Source of the DNA: Moniliella sp. 'wahieum'
Taxonomy: Eukaryota; Basidiomycota; Moniliellomycetes; Moniliellales; Moniliellaceae
Assembly (NCBI GenBank): GCA_003971905.1
Contig: RSEE01000027.1
Span: forward strand, 496,001-560,000
Direction of reading: 5' to 3'
DNA: 64,000 nt
The notes under the pieces are model-generated. The model saw only the letters and a program-made list of their open reading frames with translations. It did not search any database and was not told the DNA's origin. Position numbers and translations under genes: made by a program. This document shows positions 57,513 through 64,000 of this stretch, piece by piece (position 1 is the first letter of the stretch; every line of letters begins with the position of its first letter).

Positions 57513-59085
57513 ATGGTCCAGAGCGCCTCGACCAGCGGGTCGCCCTACTCGTTCCAGCGCGCCATGCCGGAGGCCTTCCGCGCCAAAGCGAAAAAGAAGA
57601 GCAAGTCTGCATCCGCCGGGCCGTCCATACCCGCCGCCACCGCCGCTGCTTCCATCTCCAGCCCGTTTGCCCGCTTTCCTTGGGAGATTGTATATCACAT
57701 ACTTCAGGTCGCTGCGTTGGATCAGTCCAACGCAGTCGCTCTTCTCTCCCTCTCGTCATTGCACCACGCCCAACTCAAACAGCATGTGTACCACACCATC
57801 TCTCTCGTCTCGCTTCCGGCCATCGAGTCATTTGCATCGCTTCTGCGCAAGCACCCTGAAGTTGGCCGTTTCGTACGCAATTTGTGGATTGGTAAGCCAT
57901 AATTCCCCTTCCTTCTCTGTCCGAACCTAAGCTTTGTCTGACTCCTCGCTCCCGCGCCAGGTCCCGCCACCATGGAATCTGATCTTCTCTCCGCTCTGGC
58001 CCCACCCGAAGTAAACGAGAATGCCACCACACTCGACGCTCGCTACCGTGCCAATGCGTTTACACGTGCCATTTTACGTGCTTGTCGCAAGACCCAGCAC
58101 CTTGCCCTCTCAGGAGGGCTGTGCAACCCAGCGTCAACGTATGGGTACGGCACGGCATGTCAACCCAAAGTGCTCACGTGCGTCAACCCCACCGTTTGTT
58201 GGCGGCTTTGGGGCGCCCATGTTCACCAAAACAGAACATATCCACCTGATTGACGTGTCATTGACGACGGACGAAACGGACCACCTCGTCCGGCTCCCCG
58301 CCTTGCGCCTCCTCACTTGGACCTCGCCACGAGATGATGGGGACGCCACAGGGGACGCGCGCAAGATTGCTGATCTGGCCTGGCAGTGTTCGGGGAAAGA
58401 GGAGGGGGGTGCAATCCAGACCCATCCCCCTTCGCCCTCGTTTGACCGCGGAGGGAGTACAGCGAGCGACCTGGTCATGGCGCAGTCGCGCCACCCTCGC
58501 CAGGGCCCCTACACTGCAGCATGTGCACCTCATTCTCCTCTACGCGGAGGGAGATGCTTCGGAGGGCACTGAGTTTGGTGGATGATGTAGATCTGGATGA
58601 CACAGGCACTGTTACGTGCGACATCCCAACGGGGGGGAAGGAATCAGATGCCCCGCTCTTTTCCTACCTCCTGCCCTTGCCCCGTCCCCGTCCCCGCCCC
58701 CCATTTCAAAGGGATTGCCAACCGACCTACCACTACCCTCGCGGCCACTCACCCCACCACAAGACATGCCCGACTTGCTGGATGCGATGGACGACTTACA
58801 CCTGGATCCTCCCCCTCCTCCACGAGTGCGGGTGCAAACCTCGACGCTTCCCATGCGGTGGTGGAGGAGTGGCAGGCGATGCGGGACGAGATCCTGTCGC
58901 CCCAGTACCGATGGGACGGATACCGCGCCCCGAGGAAGCGCCCCCATCCTGCTTTCCCGGTAGAGACAGAATCGTCAGAGTACAAGACGATCGAGGATTC
59001 GTTTGCTGATGGCTCTGAGGCATTGGAGTACTTTCACCGTCAGTGGTTATTTGTCGTGGCCAAGAGTGTGGGGATTCGGCGTTGA
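57513..59085 (+). CDS. F-box-like / hypothetical conserved protein
   Basis: ATG at 57513. After a Ser/Lys-rich N-terminus there is an F-box-like helix set, FARFPWEIVYHILQVAALDQ followed by LSLSSLHHAQLKQHVYHTIS and FASLLRKHPEVGRFVRNLWI. An intron at 57892-57960 (GTAAGC..CAG) joins WIG to PATMESDLLSALAPPEVNEN. Later pieces are FTKTEHIHLIDVSLTTDETD, LPALRLLTWTSPRDDGD, LQHVHLILLYAEGDASEGTE, then VVEEWQAMRDEILSPQYRWD and the end EALEYFHRQWLFVVAKSVGI, stop at 59085. The PWEIV..IL pattern and following Leu-rich strands suggest an F-box substrate adaptor, but the match is partial. Frame breaks at about 58160, 58500, 58600 and 58830. Confidence 0.55.
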
Positions 59086-59930
59086 ACTCAGCTTCGCGAA
59101 TGACGATCTCTACCAGATGCAGGGGAAGGAGAAGGAAGAAGATACTTGTGTGGAAGCAAGGGCCCAAGGTTGGGAGCAGGGCGGTAAGAGAAGAATTAAC
59201 CACGGCACACTAATGATGTGTCGGATTGGGGATGGGCCACCGCTCACATGTCTACCGTGCTCATTCGTATCCTTGCGCGCTGCATCCAGTCTGGAAGGGA
59301 ATGGGGGGCGCCATAGGGTCTTGACCTGCTGGCGGACAAGCAGCACACACGAGACGAGCAGGCCGGTTAATAAGTGTTTCTTTGTTCCAGCCCTTAAGCT
59401 CTGAATATGATATGAATGCAACAAGAGAGATGTGTTTGCAACTATACTAGTAGTGCCACTTGTTCTCCAAGCAGAGTGTGAATAGCATGGTACCGCGCCA
59501 GGGAGAGTCAATTGGGTCTCCATCAATCGCCAGGTGCCGGTGAACAGAGTTGTGGGAGACGGGCAGGACTGATGGACAGGATGCCCGATGCCTAAGACAA
59601 CTGCGCGGGAACAGGCTGTGTAAAAGAGCCGACATGGTACCAAGCCAGCATATCCCACAGGCTTCGTAGAGAGGTAGAACTGTAACTAGTGACTGGACAA
59701 TAGATTATCCAGGTCCGTGCCTCACTCCCTTCTAGCCCATTCAGAACTCGCCACCGACCCACATGTGTACCACATTCATCGTGAGAGCAGACGTACAAAA
59801 TTAACGTTTGGTGCATGCGCACATTATAATGGAACCGTGCATACGCCGCCAGCAGGTCAGCACAGACGCTCGCTAAAGGTCTAACAGCGAACTCGATACC
59901 TGCAAGCATGGGGGGGAGAGAAGCCGTATT
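59086..59930. other. Convergent 3' interval
   Basis: Between the F-box-like gene and the E2 gene. Contains only short open frames on the minus strand with no motif. Confidence 0.5.
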
Positions 59931-60525
59931 TCACATGAACTCAGCAGATTCTCGTACAAGGCGACGCACCTGGCATGATAGAGACAGGGTCAGACATGCA
60001 GCCAATCAGAAAGCAGACAGACGAATGAAGCGAGTACCTACACGCTTCTTGTATCCTGGCAGGTCCTCCCGCACCTGCTTGGCCGCATCAACGTTGGCAG
60101 GCGAGTCAGTATTGGGGTTGTCGGAGGAGAGGAGAGAGATGACAGAGATGAGAATGCTCTCAATCGAGTGGACTGGCATCCATCGTTCGCCGGCGTCTTC
60201 GTATCCATATTGGTCCGATCCAGGGGGATGGAGGATGGAGATGCAGACGGTGCCGTCTTCGTAAATGTTGGGGTGCCACATCTTGGTGATGAAGCGCATC
60301 TTCGGTGGTAGTAAAGGATACTCGGGAGGGAAGATAAGCTCAGCGTGGAGGAAGCCACCCTCGTAAAGGGTATCTTGGGGGCCGATGATCATAATGTCCC
60401 ACTCGTAGAGGTTGGAGTCGTCCTTGAGGCCGGCACTGAAGCCATCGACGGGGTGTTTCGTCAGCTCGGTGAGCTGGCGTTGAGGAGCAGCGCATTACCA
60501 GCAGAGGGGTAGCGGAGGCGCTCAT
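59931..60525 (-). CDS. Ubiquitin-conjugating enzyme E2, UBE2G/Ubc7 type
   Basis: Transfers ubiquitin in ER-associated or related degradation. ATG at 60525 (MSASATPLL). ALLL.RQLTELTKHPVDGFS matches UBE2G1 after two one-base corrections near 60490-60510. A further frame change near 60395 precedes IIGPQDTLYEGGFLHAELIF, PPEYPLLPPKMRFITKMWHP. The catalytic Cys is in GTVCISILHPPG, and the extended acidic loop SDQYGYEDAGERW is diagnostic of the Ubc7/UBE2G/Cdc34 group. Then SPANVDAAKQVREDLPGYKK. The last intron 59970-60041 (GTAGGT, CTGAC, CAG) joins KKR to VRRLVRESAEFM and TGA at 59933-59931. Divergent from RPC2. Confidence 0.92.
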
Positions 60526-60901
60526 CGTGATGGTAGTGGGGGTGGGGATGGTGGACGCCAAGCGCCACGAGCCAAATCGGACCACCCAGGCGTGCTCGAG
60601 CGGTCATCGAGATCGATGATTAACGATTGATGATGTGTGATGCATGATGTATGATGATCGGTGAGTACTGAGTGGCGGAGGCTGAGCCTAGGGTTACGCG
60701 GTGGTGTTGGTTGCGTTTTGTTTCCTGGTCCTTCACGGGGTCTCTGCGAGCAACCGGCAACCCCAGTCGACAGTCGGGTCCCATTTGAAATTGCAGACAG
60801 CAAGGCCAGCCAATTCCGCCCTCCTTTCCCTCCGCCCGATTGCCTTTTTTGGACGCATGCACGCACCCAGTCCGCACGCCCCCCTCCCTCGCCAACGCGC
60901 C
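60526..60901. promoter_or_regulatory. Divergent E2/RPC2 promoter with TAGGGTTACGCG
   Basis: 376 bp between start codons. TAGGGTTACGCG at 60689-60700 resembles the paired element in the uL18/eL15 promoter. 60607-60660 is a run of ATCGATGAT/ATGATG words. Confidence 0.45.
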
Positions 60902-63900
60902 ATGGACCCGAAACGGCCAACGACGTCGACAATGACGAGCACATGCTCGACGCAGCAACCGACGGGGCAGTGAACCATGCGGATGTCCATGCCTCTTTCT
61001 ACGGCGACCCCGCCGACCGCCCCGAGGTTGTGTCCGGGCCCGAACGTCCTGCCGGCCTTCCCAATGCTGCAAGTCTGCCGAAGCAGACGCGTTCCTTTGC
61101 ACACGACCTAGCCTCCGGTAGCAAAGCCGCGTCTACTGGCCTGTATGAGTCCCTCTCTTTGGATCAACAGCACGCCGCCATTGCCCATCTCGCCCAGGCT
61201 CCCAATCTCACTGCTCCCATCAAGGAGGTGGCCGACAAGTGGCAGCTGCTGCCTGCCTTCCTGCAAGTCAAGGGTTTGGTCAAACAACATATTGACAGTT
61301 TCAATTACTTCGTTGACTATGGCCTCAAGGAGATTCTCAAGGCCAACCAGCTGGTCACCAGCGATATCGACCCCAAGTTTTACTGGAAGTACACTGACAT
61401 CTACGTCGGCATCCCCTCCCGCCCGGGTGGTGACGGTCCCGTGGTGGAGCCCGGCCCGACGATCAAGGGGTCTGGAAAGGGGTCGCTCAAGAGCTTCAAA
61501 GGCGCGTTCAGCCCACACGAATGCCGTCTCCGTGACATGACGTACAGCGCGCCGATCTATGTCGACGTTGAATACACGCGTGGCGGCAAGATCTACCGCC
61601 GCAAGCATATCGACATTGGGCGGATGCCCATCATGCTCCGCTCCAACAAGTGTGCTCTCTCTGGTCGAACCGAAAAGGAGCTAGCGCAAATGAACGAATG
61701 CCCGCTTGACACAGGTGGTTACTTTGTGGTAAAGGGGCAAGAGAAGGTTATTCTCATTCAAGAACAGCTCAGCAAAACCGAGTGATCGTTGAAGCCGATA
61801 CCAAAAAGGACATTGTGTCCGCCAGCGTGACATCGTACGTGCACTTCATTCCTGATACCCTTGCATGGTGGTGCTGACTCGGTAATGGACTTGACCAGCT
61901 CGACAGCCGAGCGGAAGAGTAAGTCATATGTCGTGAGCAAGAACAAGTGCGTCTACTTGCGCCACAACAGCATGACCGAGGACATTCCCATTGTGATAGC
62001 ATTCAAGGCTATGGGCATAACAACGGACCGCGAAATCATCGAGACGGTAGCTGGAACGAAGGAGGCATTCCGCGAGCTGTTCAACAACTCGATCGAGGAG
62101 GGATGCCGACTCAAGGTATTCACTCGAAGGCAGGCGCTCGACTACATTGGACGCAAGGTCCGTCGCATGATGCGTCCAGGCGTTCCCCGGCGGCCAGCGC
62201 ACGAAGAGGCGCTAGAAGTGCTGGCCACCGTTGTGATAGCTCATGTGCCAGTTGAGAAGCTGAACTTCCGTCCCAAGGCGATCTATCTTTCCACGATGGT
62301 ACGCCGCGTACTGGCCTTGTCCTGGACCCGAGCCAGGTCGAAGATCGAGACTACGTCGGCAACAAACGTCTCGAGCTGGCGGGGCAGTTGCTCTCGCTAT
62401 TGTTCGAGGACATGTTTAAGAAATACAACTATGATCTCAAGATGTCCTTTGACAAGGTCATGAAGAAGCAGCACCGTGCAACTGAGTTTGATGCCAATCA
62501 GCACCGCGCCTACCATGCCGACAACATTACTTCTGGTTTTGTCCGCGCCATCAGCACGGGCAACTGGAGTCTCAAGCGTTTCCGTATGGAGCGTGCAGGC
62601 GTCACTCATCTTCTCTCTCGACTCAGCTACATCTCTGCCCTGGGTATGATGACACGCATCTCGTCTCAGTTTGAGAAAACGCGCAAGGTATCGGGTCCGC
62701 GTGCATTGCAACCTTCACAGTGGGGAATGCTCTGTCCGTCTGATACGCCCGAAGGCGAAGCTTGTGGACTGGTGAAGAACCTGGCCCTCATGACCCATAT
62801 CACGACTGAGATTGACGAAGCGCCACTCGAAAAGCTGGCTTATACCCTGGGATGCGAGGACGTGGCGCTGCTGACTGGCGCCGAAATGCACCACAAGGGC
62901 AGTTTCCTAGTATTCCTCAATGGCCGAGTGATTGGCTTGACCCGCGCACCCACTCGCTTCATCGCCGCATTCCGCAAGTTGCGACGAACAGGCAAGATAT
63001 CGGAGTTTGTCAGTGTGCACACCAACACCCAACAGCAAGCTGTGGTGATTGCCTCTGATGGTGGGCGAGTGTGCCGCCCGATGATCATTGTCGACAATGG
63101 CAAGCCAAGGGTCAAGGACAGTCACATCGTACTCCTTAAGCGGGGGAGGATGTCGTTTGACGCCTTTTTAGCAAAAGGGTTAGTCGAGTACTTGGATGTG
63201 AACGAGGAGAATGACAGCTACATTGCCCTTTATGAGAAGGACATTCTCCCTGGGTATACTACCCATCTAGAAATTGAGCCGTTTACCATTCTTGGTGCGG
63301 TAGCCGGACTGATCCCATACCCCCATCACAACCAATCTCCTCGAAACACATATCAGTGCGCCATGGGTAAACAAGCCATTGGGGCAATTGGCTACAACCA
63401 GCTCAACCGGATTGACACATTGCTCTACCTGATGGTTTACCCCCAACAGCCAATGGTCAAGACCAAGACGATTGAACTGATTGGGTACGACAAGCTGCCT
63501 GCCGGTCAAAATGCGATGGTAGCGGTAATGAGCTACTCGGGGTACGATATTGAGGACGCGCTGATCATCAACAAGAGCTCGATTGACCGTGGCTTTGGGC
63601 GGTGTCAAGTGATGCGCAAGACAACCGTGCAGATCAAAGCGTACCCCAACGGACGAGTGACCGGATCGGAGATGTGCCCCAAGACGAACAGGGCAACGTG
63701 CCCTTCCGTTACCAGGTTCTAGAGGATGACGGTTTGGCCGCCGTCGGAGCCGAGGTGAGCGACGGGCAGGTGTACATCAATAAGCAATCGCCTGTCTTGG
63801 CCGCGGGCACGGGCGATATGGACCCGGGCATGGGGCGAATCCGGTGGTGATGGATACAAGGGCACCGCCCCAGCTACAAAACCAAAGTGCCTTCCTATGT

Positions 63901-64000
63901 TGACCAGATCATGATCACCGATAGCGATGGAGACCAGCAAATCATCAAGGCCCTCCTGCGCCAGACCCGCCGCCCCGAGTTGGGAGATAAGTTTTCATCC
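60902..64000 (+). CDS. RPC2: RNA polymerase III second-largest subunit (RPC2), 3' end missing
   Basis: Catalytic core subunit of Pol III, which transcribes tRNA and 5S genes. Start placed at the ATG at 60902, with one base restored to read [16 protein letters not shown]. Hallmarks: [80 protein letters not shown]. The Pol III intron 61835-61898 (GTACGT, CTGAC, CAG) joins VTS to [12 protein letters not shown]. Then [62 protein letters not shown]-like [20 protein letters not shown]. The window ends within GDKFSS, before the last conserved blocks. One-base losses near 60910, 61780 (A-run), 62330, 63660 and 63840. A decisive Pol III mark is the PIKxVxDKWxLLPAF start. Confidence 0.93.

Noticed and set aside
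60477..60501. A 25-nt GT..AG mini-intron near the start of the E2 gene that would keep frame.
   Set aside because: The same bases encode ALLL.RQL, a conserved UBE2G1 N-terminal segment. Two one-base losses explain the frame better than a mini-intron.

Overview
This is eukaryotic nuclear DNA from a fungus, most likely a basidiomycete (Ustilaginomycotina-like is a guess). The evidence is short spliceosomal introns (about 50-160 nt) with GT..AG borders and CTGAC/CTAAC branch sites, introns in all four tRNA genes, an APSES/ankyrin cell-cycle factor, a fungal DH-PH RhoGEF and a fungal Lcl3-type nuclease. No bacterial operons, CRISPR arrays, viral genes or complete transposons were seen.

Layout. 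0-10 kb: a bHLH factor, a gene-poor stretch rich in short palindromes, then an Mbp1-like APSES/ankyrin factor. 10-16.5 kb: two convergent syntaxin paralogues with tRNA-Gly between them, then a G-protein alpha subunit. 16.8-26.6 kb, all minus strand: M14 carboxypeptidase, DH-PH RhoGEF, kynurenine aminotransferase, Isa1. 26.6-30.2 kb: gene-poor. 30.2-36.3 kb: GH43 glycosidase, tRNA-Tyr, ornithine-type mitochondrial carrier, eIF5A. 38-47.2 kb: exosome Rrp41, citrate carrier, RING-CH ligase, Lcl3 nuclease, a long perfect-looking hairpin, WW-domain protein. 47.4-50.2 kb: tRNA-Arg, tRNA-Asp, and divergent ribosomal protein genes uL18 (RPL5) and eL15 (RPL15). 50.4-64 kb: gamma-tubulin complex component, bL33m, PCNA, an F-box-like protein, a UBE2G-type E2, and RNA polymerase III subunit 2 running off the window.

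The genes are ordinary housekeeping and signalling genes with no single pathway. Several lie in divergent pairs sharing 280-400 bp promoters (uL18/eL15, bL33m/PCNA, E2/RPC2, citrate carrier/RING-CH). These promoters carry TAGGGTT (telobox-like) words and, at PCNA, an MluI cell-cycle box.

A strong caution: many conserved genes are interrupted by single-base indels, whose correction restores textbook motifs (G-alpha, uL18, Isa1, eIF5A tail, GH43, RING-CH, RPC2). PCNA, eL15 and both mitochondrial carriers are clean over 0.6-1.3 kb. This looks like uneven sequence accuracy rather than pseudogenes. Gene borders below therefore span the locus; internal frames are broken where stated.
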